DNA of 64,000 nucleotides, from the NCBI RefSeq assembly GCF_024347195.1, contig NZ_AP025281.1:1860001-1924000 (forward strand), read 5' to 3'. The position numbers and the translations under genes were made by a program. The notes under the pieces were generated by a model. That model was not told where the DNA came from, did no database searches, and saw only the letters and a list, made by a program, of their open reading frames with translations. The stretch is from Aliamphritea hakodatensis (GTDB taxonomy: Bacteria; Pseudomonadota; Gammaproteobacteria; Pseudomonadales; Balneatricaceae). This document shows positions 34,792-43,524 of the stretch, piece by piece (the first letter of the stretch is position 1; each line of letters opens with the position of its first letter).

Positions 34792-34839
34792 TGCACGCTG
34801 ATTTGAGTTGCTGATTATATCCTCTAAGGATTTTTGTAT

Positions 34840-37503
34840 ATGGGTAAGTCCCTCGTTATTGTGGAGTCTCCGGCGAAAGCCAAGACGATTAACAAATATT
34901 TAGGTAACGATTTTGTCGTTAAATCCAGTGTGGGGCATATACGTGATTTGCCTACCAGCGGTTCAGCGAGTGCGTCTAAATCTGATCCCAAAGAGCGGGC
35001 CAGACAGGCCGCACTTACCCGTAAAATGTCACCTGAAGAAAAGGTGAAACATAAAGCTAAAAAGGCTAAAACCCAATTGATTGCGCGCATGGGGGTGGAT
35101 CCGGAAAAGGACTGGCTGGCGCAATATGAGATATTGCCGGGCAAAGAAAAAGTTGTAGACGAACTGAAACGTCTGGCGAAAAATGCTGACACCATCTATC
35201 TCGCGACCGATTTGGACCGAGAGGGTGAAGCGATTGCGTGGCACTTGCGTGAAGCGATTGGCGGAGAAGATGACCGTTACCGCCGGGTGGTATTTAACGA
35301 GATTACCAAAAAATCCATTCAGGAAGCGTTTAAGCAGCCAAGCGAGCTGGATATGAGCCGGGTAAATGCTCAGCAGGCGCGGCGTTTTCTGGACCGGGTT
35401 GTGGGGTATATGGTCTCGCCACTGCTGTGGGAGAAGGTTGCCCGTGGTCTGTCTGCCGGACGTGTACAGTCGGTGGTAGTGCGCCTGGTGGTTGAGCGCG
35501 AGCAGGAAATCCGCAGTTTTATTCCGGAAGAGTTCTGGGAGATGCATCTTGATGCAAGTTCCGGGGCGAAAGAGGCCCTGCGTCTGCAGGTTAATAAATA
35601 TCAGGACAAAGCTTACCGGCCGACCAGTGAGACAGAGAGCGATCAGTATAAGGCGCTGATCGGCCAGTCACCGCTGGAAGTTGCTCAGCGTCAGGACCGG
35701 CCAACCAGCAGTAAACCTTCTGCACCGTTTATCACTTCGACATTACAGCAGGCGGCGAGTACGCGGCTGAATTTTGGTGTAAAGAAAACCATGATGATGG
35801 CTCAGCGACTCTATGAGGCGGGCTACATCACTTATATGCGTACGGACTCGACCAATCTGAGTACTGAGGCTGTTGCTGCCTGCCGGGATTATATTCAGGA
35901 CAGCTACGGTGATAAGTATTTACCTGAGGCACCGAACCGTTATAGCAGTAAAGAAGGCGCGCAGGAAGCACACGAAGCGATTCGTCCTTCGGATGTGACG
36001 GTTGAGGCTACATCCCTGAAAAGCATGGAGCGGGATGCTGAGCGCCTCTATGAGCTTATCCGTCGTCAGTTTATTGCATGTCAGATGATGCCTGCGCTGT
36101 ACACCAGTACACGCATTACGGTTAAGGCCGGTGAGTTTGAACTGTCTACAAAGGGCCGGATCCTGCGCTTTGACGGCTATACCCGGGTGCTGTCAAAAGC
36201 AAAAGCAGATGACGATATTATTTTGCCGGACGTACAGCAGGGTGACACCCTGAAGCTGGAAAAGATTGAACCCAAACAGCACTTCACTAAACCCTCGCCA
36301 CGATATACTGAAGCGTCGCTGGTGAAAGAACTTGAGAAGCGCGGTATTGGCCGCCCATCGACCTATGTGCCTATTATTTCGACCATACAGGACCGTGGTT
36401 ACGTTGAGTCACAGAATCGTCGTTTTTATGCCCAGAAGATGGGTGACATTGTTACTGAGCGGCTGGTAGAGAACTTTACTGATCTGATGGATTACAGTTT
36501 CACAGCCCGTATGGAAGAAGCGCTGGATGATATTGCCAGTGGCGAAGCGGATTGGAAGGTATTGCTGAATCAGTTTTACAACGGTTTTGTAAACCGTTTG
36601 GAAATTGCTCAGCAACCTGAAGGCGGCATGCGGCCTAACTCGCCGACTGCAACTGATATTCCGTGTACGACCTGCGGCCGTGAAATGATGATCCGGACAG
36701 GTACTACCGGGGTCTTTTTAGGCTGTTCCGGCTATGCGCTGCCACCAAAAGAGCGCTGTAAGTCGACAATGAATCTGATTCACGGCGATGAAGTCGTCAG
36801 TGTTGACGGTGATGATGAAGAAGAATCCCGCATTCTGATTAATAAACACCGTTGCAAGATTTGTGATACGGCAATGGACAGCTATCTGATTGATGAGCAG
36901 CGTAAATTGCATATCTGCGGCAATAACCCGGATTGCAGTGGCTTTGAGGTCGAAAAAGGCAGCTACAAGATTAAAGGCTATGACGGCCCGGTTATCGACT
37001 GTGATAAATGTGGCGCGGAAATGCAGCTGAAAACCGGTCGGTTCGGTAAGTTCTTTGGCTGTACCGCTGAGGGCTGTAAAAATACCCGTAAACTGCTGAA
37101 GAGTGGTGAAGCTGCACCGCCGAAGATGGACCCGGTACCTATGCCTGAGCTGGCCTGTGACAAGGTTGAGGACACCTACGTATTGCGTGACGGCGCGTCC
37201 GGTTTGTTCCTGGCTGCCAGCCAGTTCCCGCGGAAACGGGAAACCCGCGCGCCAAAGATCAGTGAGTTGTTGCCGCACCAGAAAGAAATTGATCCGAAGT
37301 ACAGCTTCCTGTTCAGTGCACCGGTTCAGGATGATGAGGGTAACCCGAGTATTGTCCGTTACAGCCGGAAAACCAAAGAGCAGTATGTGATGACTGAAGT
37401 AGAGGGTAAGGCGACGGGCTGGCGGGCTTTTTATCAGGGTAATAGCTGGGTAGTTGAAGCCGCGAAGGCAAAGCCAAAGGCTAAAGCGAAAGCTAAGAAG
37501 TAA
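34840..37503 (+). CDS. topA: DNA topoisomerase I
   Basis: An 887-residue type IA topoisomerase relaxing negative supercoils. The Toprim domain starts MGKSLVIVESPAKAKTINKYLG and has LATDLDREGEAIAWHL; the active-site Tyr lies in YITYMRTDSTNLS. Four-cysteine zinc ribbons follow near residues 600-740 (CTTCGREMM, CKICDTAM, CDKCGAEMQ), and the lysine-rich tail KAKPKAKAKAKK helps bind DNA. The in-frame TTG at 34834 is a less likely start. Its neighbours match the Pseudomonas topA region, with sulA and lexA close downstream. Confidence 0.97.
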   Translation: MGKSLVIVESPAKAKTINKYLGNDFVVKSSVGHIRDLPTSGSASASKSDPKERARQAALTRKMSPEEKVKHKAKKAKTQLIARMGVDPEKDWLAQYEILPGKEKVVDELKRLAKNADTIYLATDLDREGEAIAWHLREAIGGEDDRYRRVVFNEITKKSIQEAFKQPSELDMSRVNAQQARRFLDRVVGYMVSPLLWEKVARGLSAGRVQSVVVRLVVEREQEIRSFIPEEFWEMHLDASSGAKEALRLQVNKYQDKAYRPTSETESDQYKALIGQSPLEVAQRQDRPTSSKPSAPFITSTLQQAASTRLNFGVKKTMMMAQRLYEAGYITYMRTDSTNLSTEAVAACRDYIQDSYGDKYLPEAPNRYSSKEGAQEAHEAIRPSDVTVEATSLKSMERDAERLYELIRRQFIACQMMPALYTSTRITVKAGEFELSTKGRILRFDGYTRVLSKAKADDDIILPDVQQGDTLKLEKIEPKQHFTKPSPRYTEASLVKELEKRGIGRPSTYVPIISTIQDRGYVESQNRRFYAQKMGDIVTERLVENFTDLMDYSFTARMEEALDDIASGEADWKVLLNQFYNGFVNRLEIAQQPEGGMRPNSPTATDIPCTTCGREMMIRTGTTGVFLGCSGYALPPKERCKSTMNLIHGDEVVSVDGDDEEESRILINKHRCKICDTAMDSYLIDEQRKLHICGNNPDCSGFEVEKGSYKIKGYDGPVIDCDKCGAEMQLKTGRFGKFFGCTAEGCKNTRKLLKSGEAAPPKMDPVPMPELACDKVEDTYVLRDGASGLFLAASQFPRKRETRAPKISELLPHQKEIDPKYSFLFSAPVQDDEGNPSIVRYSRKTKEQYVMTEVEGKATGWRAFYQGNSWVVEAAKAKPKAKAKAKK

Positions 37504-37585
37504 GGGTCTACACTTAGGGTTGATGGCCACGGCTTTTGCTGTGGCCATTGATGTGTAGTATTTCTTTTTTTTGGCAGGTACCTGT

Positions 37586-38083
37586 ATGTCTCTGAGTGGT
37601 TTGAGTCTGACAAATCAGCGACTGTATTTTGCAAAACTGCAGTTGCAGCAATATAGCGCGCTGGCTGACGGTGAGTCAGAGCCTGCGCGGCAGGCACAGT
37701 ATGAGTCTGTTGTATTTCATCTGATACAGGCTTACCGGTCATTTCTGCGTGAATTGGCAGAGGCCCAGAATGTCCCGTTATCAGCTGATACAGGCAGTGC
37801 TGTTGTCTTACTTGAAGGATGTTCTGCGGACTTTGTATCACCGGAACTGCAGGAGCTGGCGATGCTTGAAACAGAAATCGCCTCCTGGCTGGCGCAGATG
37901 CAACGGACATTTGTACAGCTTTCTGCTTTGGGTGGAGACAGTCATGAAACCGGTGTAGTGCATCATTCTGAGATCAGTTTAACGATGCTGACTGATGATG
38001 ACCGGCAATCCAGTCTCACATTGTGGCTGGAAGCATTGTCTTCAGTTATACAGCGCTTACGCGCTGTATCTCAGGAATGGTAA
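37586..38083 (+). CDS. Hypothetical protein, probably DUF6586 family
   Basis: A 165-residue soluble helical protein with no signal or membrane segment. SLTNQRLYFAKLQLQQY and the FHLIQAYRSFLRELAE helix recall the small proteins placed after topA in Pseudomonas (DUF6586); the assignment is from memory. I start at the ATG at 37586, with AGGT eight bases before it. It lies 82 bases after topA and 27 before the next small gene, suggesting a topA-linked unit. Confidence 0.62.
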   Translation: MSLSGLSLTNQRLYFAKLQLQQYSALADGESEPARQAQYESVVFHLIQAYRSFLRELAEAQNVPLSADTGSAVVLLEGCSADFVSPELQELAMLETEIASWLAQMQRTFVQLSALGGDSHETGVVHHSEISLTMLTDDDRQSSLTLWLEALSSVIQRLRAVSQEW

Positions 38084-38110
38084 TTCATTTTTTAAGATAG
38101 AGTTTTATTG

Positions 38111-38368
38111 ATGGCTGAGTTGTTTCTGGAAATTGTTGAGCTTGAGAGTGGTGAAGTTGTACTGCGTGAAATGGAGTCCGATGATGTGCCTGTGATGCGG
38201 GTCAGCTTCTCGGATGATATGAAAAAGCGCCTGCAGGATCAGCATCTTGATGTGGCGAAGGTGATGCTGAGTGCCGGCATTCACATGGCTGCAGAAATAC
38301 AGAATAAGGCTGCTGAAGCACAGGAGCTTAAAAGTGCGGAAGATGAGAAACCGCCGGTTTTGCACTGA
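38111..38368 (+). CDS. Conserved hypothetical protein
   Basis: An 85-residue protein starting MAELFLEIVELESGEVVLRE, with an acidic N-terminal beta part and a helical C-terminal half (KKRLQDQHLDVAKVMLSAGIH). Small proteins like it occur between topA and sulA-lexA in pseudomonads (from memory); no function is known. It ends in a bidirectional terminator shared with sulA. Confidence 0.7.
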   Translation: MAELFLEIVELESGEVVLREMESDDVPVMRVSFSDDMKKRLQDQHLDVAKVMLSAGIHMAAEIQNKAAEAQELKSAEDEKPPVLH

Positions 38369-38383
38369 GCAGTTAACGATCAT

Positions 38384-38411
38384 AAAAAAAGCGCCACAGG
38401 GCGCTTTTTTT
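38384..38411. terminator. Bidirectional terminator between the small gene and sulA
   Basis: A GCGCC (38391-38395) / GGCGC (38400-38404) stem with a 4-base loop is flanked by seven A and seven T. It closes both convergent units. Confidence 0.9.
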
Positions 38412-38430
38412 ATGGCGGATAAAAACTGTT

Positions 38431-38904
38431 TTATGAGGCTATGCGGTCCCGGATCACAATGCCGTGGCTGGCGCCGTGTTCAGCTGCATTTTCCAGGCCG
38501 TTTAGTTGCTCATTGCTGAGCATTCCGGGCCAGGTGATTACCGCGTGGCAGGTGCCTGCTTTCAGGGCCTGGCATGCCAGATCATAAGTTGTGTGGCTGG
38601 CGTCGGGTTGTAACAGCATGATCTTGTTAAGATCAATGCCGGCAGCCGAAAGCAGTGCTTTGGGCAGGCTGCTTGGCGGTGCAATCCAGGCAAACCAGCG
38701 ATCGTCGCGGCTTAACTGAGCAAGCAAAGGCAGTAACATCGTTAACTGATCAAAATCATTGTTTTGCATAACAATTTCAGTGATTTTGCCAGCAAGAGCG
38801 GGCATCGGCTGAGATACCTGTTCAGTTAACATGCTGTCAGAAGGGCGAATCAGGGGAATATTCGCGTTCTGAGTGGGTTGAGTTACCAGTTCTGCCTGCA
38901 TCAT
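38431..38904 (-). CDS. sulA: SOS cell division inhibitor SulA
   Basis: A 157-residue SulA-family protein, which blocks FtsZ assembly after DNA damage. The core QLTMLLPLLAQLSRDDRWFAWIAPP and the GIDLNKIMLLQP segment match the RecA-like SulA fold. It starts 4 bases after lexA, and its ribosome site (GAGGA, seven bases upstream) overlaps the end of lexA, so it is translated from the lexA transcript and shares its LexA control. This lexA-sulA arrangement is the Pseudomonas one; in E. coli the two genes are apart. Confidence 0.9.
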   Translation of the reverse strand: MMQAELVTQPTQNANIPLIRPSDSMLTEQVSQPMPALAGKITEIVMQNNDFDQLTMLLPLLAQLSRDDRWFAWIAPPSSLPKALLSAAGIDLNKIMLLQPDASHTTYDLACQALKAGTCHAVITWPGMLSNEQLNGLENAAEHGASHGIVIRDRIAS

Positions 38905-38908
38905 GTCG

Positions 38909-39511
38909 TTATCCTCTTCTAATCACGCCTACGCCAAGGCCTTCAATAGACAATTCCTGTTCTTCCAGGTTGATCACAATCGGGTCAAATTCTTCGTTTT
39001 CAGCAATCAGGTACACTAAGTTGCCATCTTTTCTGAAGCGTTTAACGGTAACGTCATCTTCGATACGGGCGACAACGATTTCTCCGTTTTTTGCCTGTTT
39101 GCACTGATGTACGGCAAGCAGGTCACCGTCCATAATGCCAACATTCTTCATGCTGGTGCCCCGTACCCGCAGGAGATAGTCCGCTGGCGGGTGAAAGAAG
39201 TCTGCAGCAATGGTGCAGCGGTCTTCAACGTGTTGCTGAGCCAGTATCGGGTTACCTGCGGCGACCTGTCCGACGACAGGCAGGCCTGCAGCTTCCTGTT
39301 CAAGGTCGGGAATACGGATACCCCGTGATGTGCCAGGTATCATTTCGATTGCGCCTTTACGCGCCAGCGCCTTGAGGTGTTCTTCTGCAGCATTAGCAGA
39401 TTTAAACCCCAGTTCCCGGGCAATGTCTGCACGGGTTGGCGGATAGCCGGTGGTTGCAATGTAATGTTTTATACATTCAAGAACATCGGTTTGTCGTTGT
39501 GTTAGTTTCAT
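38909..39511 (-). CDS. lexA: SOS repressor LexA
   Basis: A 200-residue repressor. The N-terminal winged helix (about 1-65) has RADIARELGFKSANAAEEHL; the cleavage site is Ala 85-Gly 86 in VAAGNP; Ser 120 (GTSMKN) and Lys 157 (TVKRF) are the self-cleaving pair. All are one residue off E. coli LexA (84/85, 119, 156). A LexA box overlaps its own promoter, indicating autorepression. It is followed by sulA. Confidence 0.98.
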   Translation of the reverse strand: MKLTQRQTDVLECIKHYIATTGYPPTRADIARELGFKSANAAEEHLKALARKGAIEMIPGTSRGIRIPDLEQEAAGLPVVGQVAAGNPILAQQHVEDRCTIAADFFHPPADYLLRVRGTSMKNVGIMDGDLLAVHQCKQAKNGEIVVARIEDDVTVKRFRKDGNLVYLIAENEEFDPIVINLEEQELSIEGLGVGVIRRG

Positions 39512-39538
39512 GATGATCTCTGTGTTTTTATCCAGTGC

Positions 39539-39554
39539 CTGTAACTATATACAG
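39539..39554. promoter_or_regulatory. LexA (SOS) box between lexA and dinG
   Basis: CTGTAACTATATACAG fits the CTGT-N8-ACAG consensus exactly, with the usual AT-rich middle. It overlaps the -10 element of the lexA promoter and lies 88-103 bases before the likely dinG start, so it should repress lexA-sulA and could also act on dinG. Confidence 0.9.
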
Positions 39555-39571
39555 TATTTTGCTTTTGTAAA
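39544..39571 (-). promoter_or_regulatory. lexA-sulA promoter
   Basis: On the minus strand TTTACA (39571-39566) and TATAGT (39549-39544) are 16 bases apart; the -10 sits inside the LexA box. The start site is predicted near 39537, about 26 bases before the lexA start codon. Confidence 0.75.
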
Positions 39572-39641
39572 CATTTTTTATGTTTATATATCCAGTGTTA
39601 TTGATAGAATGGCCGCCATTCATACAGACGGATTGATTGAC

Positions 39642-41765
39642 GTGCTGACCGACGATCTTAAAAAACAGATACAGACTGCTTACAGTAAGTTTTTAGCCAG
39701 CCGTGGCTTAAAAGCCCGTGCCGGTCAGAAGCGGATGATCGCAGAAGTGGCTAAAGTCATTGGTAATATCCCTGTTGACGATAAAGCTCAGCGCCTGGGG
39801 GAAAATCACGTCTGTGTTGTAGAGGCGGGAACCGGGACGGGCAAAACGATCGGCTATTTGCTGGCGGCAATTCCGGTTGCCAAGGCTTTAAAGAAGAAGA
39901 TTATTCTGTCTACCGCCACCGTGGCCCTTCAGGAACAGTTACTGCACAAAGATTTGCCTGAAGTACTTGAACATACTGAATTGTCGATGAGTTTTACCCT
40001 TGCAAAAGGGCGGGGCCGCTATCTTTGTATTAACAAGGTTGAGCAACACCTGGATTCAAGTGCTTCAACCGGTCAGATCGCACTGTATGAAGATGAACAG
40101 GCGATGCGGCTGGACCCGGAAACGGAGACTTTTTACAAGCACCTGCTTAATGAGTACGCGTCGGGCCGCTGGGACGGTGACCGGGATAATCTTACCGAAG
40201 AGATCGAAGATGCCCGCTGGGGACCCTTAACCAGTGACCATTTACAGTGTACTAACCGCCGCTGTACCAACTTCAGTGCCTGCAGCTTTTTTAAGGCACG
40301 GCGGGATCTGGATCAGGTTGAATGCGTGATTGCTAATCACGATATTGTTCTGGCGGATCTCTCTCTGGGGGGCGGGGCTATCCTGCCTGATCCCGGTGAA
40401 GCGATATATATTTTCGATGAGGGGCATCATCTGGCGCCCAAGGCCAGTAATCATTTTGCGTTCAGTTTGCGGATCAAGTCATCGTCGCGCTGGCTCAATA
40501 CCCTTCCCAAGCAACATGCTCAGATGCTGGAACAGCTCGGTCATCCGGGTGTGATGTCTCAGTATGTTGAGCAAACGTTACGTCCTGGCGAAGATTTAAA
40601 AATTCTGCTTGAACAGATCCATGAGCTGGTGAAGCCGCTGATGGTCAATGCTGAAAATGGCCGGATACGTGACCGTTACCGCTTTGCCGGTGGTGAAGTC
40701 CCTGAAGAGTTAAGGCTGATGTTCAAAGATTCTGAGCATCTGGCTGCCCGGCTGTTAACCCGTCATGAAATGTTACTGGACCTTTTCCGTGAGGCGCTGG
40801 ACGGTGAGGTGGGTGACATTGATAAACAACTGGCTGAGCAGTGGTATCCGAGGCTTGGGCTTATGGTGTCGCGCTTTCAGTCCATTACCGGTCTGTCGAA
40901 AAGTTTTTTCCGGGCTGATGAGCTGAAAGAAAGCCCCACAGCCCGCTGGGTCAATCTGGTAGAGTCGGGTATCGGTCAGGATTTTGAATTTCACAGTGCA
41001 CCGGTGTCTGCTGCGCATATGCTGCAACAGCATTTGTGGCAAAACTGTTTTGCTGCTGTTGTTACATCCGCGACCCTGACAGCACTGGGGCGATTTGACC
41101 GGGTGCTTGATGATCTGGGGCTGCCGCCTGACACCCCGAGTCATAGTTTGCTGAGCCCGTTTGATCATTATAATGCGGCTGAGCTTTATATCCCGGCGAT
41201 GAATGCCGAGGCCAGTGATCCGGACGCACATACCCAGGCGGTGTGTGACTTCCTGAACAGTGAGCTCGACAGTAAAGCGGCTACGCTGGTGTTATTTACT
41301 TCCTGGCGCCAAATGCGCACAGTGCTTGCCTCGCTGGACGAAAAGCTCAACAATAGTGTGCTGTCACAGGGTGATTACAGTAAAAATGAAATACTGAAGC
41401 GTCATCGCAGCCGTATTGATGACGGTGAGGGCAGTATTATTTTTGGTTTGGCCTCCTTCACTGAGGGGGTTGATCTGCCAGGGAAGTACCTGACGGAGGT
41501 TATCATCACCAAGCTGCCGTTCAGTGTGCCGGATGACCCCGTTGATGCGACCATGGCAGAATGGATTGAAAACAAAGGCGGTAATGCCTTTATGGAGTGG
41601 TCTGTTCCGATGGCTTCGGTGCGCCTGACGCAGGCCGCCGGCCGGTTATTACGGACCGAACAGGATACCGGCAGAATCGTTCTGCTGGACCGGCGAGTAG
41701 TAAGCCGGCGCTATGGGCGGCAATTATTAGATGCCTTGCCGCCTTTTCGGCGTACCGTTGGCTAA
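39642..41765 (+). CDS. dinG: ATP-dependent DNA helicase DinG
   Basis: A 707-residue XPD-like superfamily 2 helicase acting on R-loops and forks. Walker A is EAGTGTGKTIGYLL; four cysteines of the iron-sulfur cluster lie in LQCTNRRCTNFSACSFFKAR and just before; the DEAH-like box is FDEGHHLAPKA; the C-terminal motif is TQAAGRLLRTEQDTGR. I favour the GTG at 39642, giving VLTDDLKKQIQ, because homologues begin there; the ATG at 39609 is an alternative, and the upstream ORF to 39510 is not credible. It diverges from lexA-sulA with one LexA box between. Confidence 0.9.
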   Translation: MLTDDLKKQIQTAYSKFLASRGLKARAGQKRMIAEVAKVIGNIPVDDKAQRLGENHVCVVEAGTGTGKTIGYLLAAIPVAKALKKKIILSTATVALQEQLLHKDLPEVLEHTELSMSFTLAKGRGRYLCINKVEQHLDSSASTGQIALYEDEQAMRLDPETETFYKHLLNEYASGRWDGDRDNLTEEIEDARWGPLTSDHLQCTNRRCTNFSACSFFKARRDLDQVECVIANHDIVLADLSLGGGAILPDPGEAIYIFDEGHHLAPKASNHFAFSLRIKSSSRWLNTLPKQHAQMLEQLGHPGVMSQYVEQTLRPGEDLKILLEQIHELVKPLMVNAENGRIRDRYRFAGGEVPEELRLMFKDSEHLAARLLTRHEMLLDLFREALDGEVGDIDKQLAEQWYPRLGLMVSRFQSITGLSKSFFRADELKESPTARWVNLVESGIGQDFEFHSAPVSAAHMLQQHLWQNCFAAVVTSATLTALGRFDRVLDDLGLPPDTPSHSLLSPFDHYNAAELYIPAMNAEASDPDAHTQAVCDFLNSELDSKAATLVLFTSWRQMRTVLASLDEKLNNSVLSQGDYSKNEILKRHRSRIDDGEGSIIFGLASFTEGVDLPGKYLTEVIITKLPFSVPDDPVDATMAEWIENKGGNAFMEWSVPMASVRLTQAAGRLLRTEQDTGRIVLLDRRVVSRRYGRQLLDALPPFRRTVG

Positions 41766-41898
41766 TGCCTGACGGTAACGTCTTTCGATGAGTTCCGGGC
41801 TTTGTAAGGTATGCGCTTCTTAAGTGGAAAAGAGAAAGTGAAGAGTATGCAGCATAGCCGGCGGAATAATATAAGTATTTGAATACATAGGTACTAAC

Positions 41899-43266
41899 TT
41901 GATAAAAAATTTGTTTCGTAAGGTGAATAAGTCACCGGAATCAGCAGAGGCACAGCCGCAGGCTGCAGCCGTTACGTCTCAGGAAAAGTCGACTGAAGCC
42001 AAAACAAAGTCAAAGCCAAAGGTAAAATCCAAACCGCGGCAGCCAAAGGCGAAGCCACCGGTTTCGTGGTCTGTGGATCAGTTTCAGGTGGAGCCTGAGG
42101 AGGGTAAACAGCGTTTTCACGACTTTAATTTGCCAGATGATGTGATGCATGCCATTGCTGATCTTGAGTTTAAGTACTGTTCTGCCATTCAGGCGGCAAC
42201 GCTGAACCAGTCTCTGGCCGGTAACGATATGATCGGCAAGGCGCAGACAGGCACGGGTAAAACCGCCGCGTTTCTGATCAGTATTATTACTGACCTGATT
42301 GACTTTCCGCTTGAGCATAAGCGTGCCCGGGGTGTTCCGCGGGCGCTGATCATTGCACCGACCCGTGAATTAACCTTGCAGATCGCTTCGGATGCTGAAC
42401 AGTTGTCCAAATACTGTGATCTGAGTGTTGTTTCGCTGGTGGGCGGAATGGATTACGACAAACAGCGTAAACAGCTGGCAGCCCGTCCGGTGGATATTCT
42501 GGTTGCTACTCCCGGCCGTCTGATCGATTTTGTGCGCAGTTCTGATGTGGATCTGGGGGATGTTGAGGTGATGGTTCTGGATGAGGCCGACCGGATGCTT
42601 AGCATGGGCTTTATTCCTGATGTCCGCACTATCATCCGTCATACGCCGCGCAAAGGCGACAGGCAGACGCTGTTGTACAGTGCGACCTTTACTGACGACA
42701 TTATGAACCTTGCCAAGCAGTGGACGGTCGATGCGCAGGTGATTGAAATTGAACCGGAAAAAAGAAGTACAGATTCTGTCACTCAGCAGGTCTATCTGGT
42801 TTCCCGTCAGGAGAAATATACCCTTCTTCGTAACTTTATGCGGGCCAATCAGCTGGAGCGGGTAATTGTGTTTGGTAACCGCCGTGACGAAACCCGCCGG
42901 CTGGCTGAGCGCCTGCAGAAAGACGGTTTGTCGGCAGCCCTGCTGTCTGGTGAGATACCCCAGCAAAAACGCCTGAAAACCCTTGAGGCTTTCCGTAGCG
43001 GTACGATAAACATTCTGGTCGCCACTGATGTTGCCGGCCGGGGGATACATGTTGATGGCGTCAGCCATGTTATTAACTATGCATTACCTGAAGATCCGGA
43101 CGACTATGTACACCGGATTGGCCGTACCGGCCGGGCAGGCTCTACCGGTACTTCAATCAGCTTTGCCAGTGAAGATGATGCCTTCCTGATTCCGGATATT
43201 GAAGCGGAAGCCGGGGTGAAGATGGAGTGTATTTATCCGGATCCCCATTTATTGCAATCGTTATAG
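41899..43266 (+). CDS. rhlB: DEAD-box RNA helicase, RhlB-like
   Basis: A 455-residue RNA helicase. A low-complexity Ala/Lys/Pro stretch (about 10-55) precedes the core: Q-motif region AIQAATLNQSL, AQTGTGKTAAFL, PTRELTLQI, the DEAD box VLDEADRML, SATF, and the late HRIGRTGRAGSTG. The N-terminal MIKNLFRK and the overall order fit RhlB, the degradosome helicase, better than SrmB or DbpA; RhlB versus RhlE-like is not fully settled. The start is a TTG at 41899 with only a weak upstream site. Confidence 0.82.
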   Translation: MIKNLFRKVNKSPESAEAQPQAAAVTSQEKSTEAKTKSKPKVKSKPRQPKAKPPVSWSVDQFQVEPEEGKQRFHDFNLPDDVMHAIADLEFKYCSAIQAATLNQSLAGNDMIGKAQTGTGKTAAFLISIITDLIDFPLEHKRARGVPRALIIAPTRELTLQIASDAEQLSKYCDLSVVSLVGGMDYDKQRKQLAARPVDILVATPGRLIDFVRSSDVDLGDVEVMVLDEADRMLSMGFIPDVRTIIRHTPRKGDRQTLLYSATFTDDIMNLAKQWTVDAQVIEIEPEKRSTDSVTQQVYLVSRQEKYTLLRNFMRANQLERVIVFGNRRDETRRLAERLQKDGLSAALLSGEIPQQKRLKTLEAFRSGTINILVATDVAGRGIHVDGVSHVINYALPEDPDDYVHRIGRTGRAGSTGTSISFASEDDAFLIPDIEAEAGVKMECIYPDPHLLQSL

Positions 43267-43273
43267 GCCGCGA

Positions 43274-43516
43274 ATGACCGAAGATAAACATAATACCGCA
43301 CGGATCAGTCAGTGGCTGGGCTATGCGGTCAGTCTTTTTTTCGTTGTTATTGCCTGGTTCGGTTATCAGCGTACCGGAGACGTGTTGCAGCTGCTTCTCT
43401 TTCTGCTACTGGCGGTGGTTGCTTTCGGAGTCGTAAAGTTGCTGTTTGCCGGCATTAACCGTTTGCTGGATTCACTGGATAAGTCATCAGGCCCGTCGTC
43501 TGATCAGGACAGGTAG
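43274..43516 (+). CDS. Small hypothetical membrane protein
   Basis: An 80-residue protein with two hydrophobic segments (about residues 14-30 and 36-60) and a polar tail. No family is recognised. It sits 7 bases after the helicase gene and 8 before gpsA, so it is part of the same transcript. Confidence 0.7.
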   Translation: MTEDKHNTARISQWLGYAVSLFFVVIAWFGYQRTGDVLQLLLFLLLAVVAFGVVKLLFAGINRLLDSLDKSSGPSSDQDR

Positions 43517-43524
43517 AGTTTTTT

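Noticed and set aside
36718..37548. 276-codon minus-strand ORF
   Set aside because: It lies wholly opposite topA, whose zinc ribbons and lysine-rich tail are clearly coding; its product has no recognisable features and no ribosome site.
42370..43068. 232-codon minus-strand ORF
   Set aside because: It is opposite the helicase core motifs and has no independent support.
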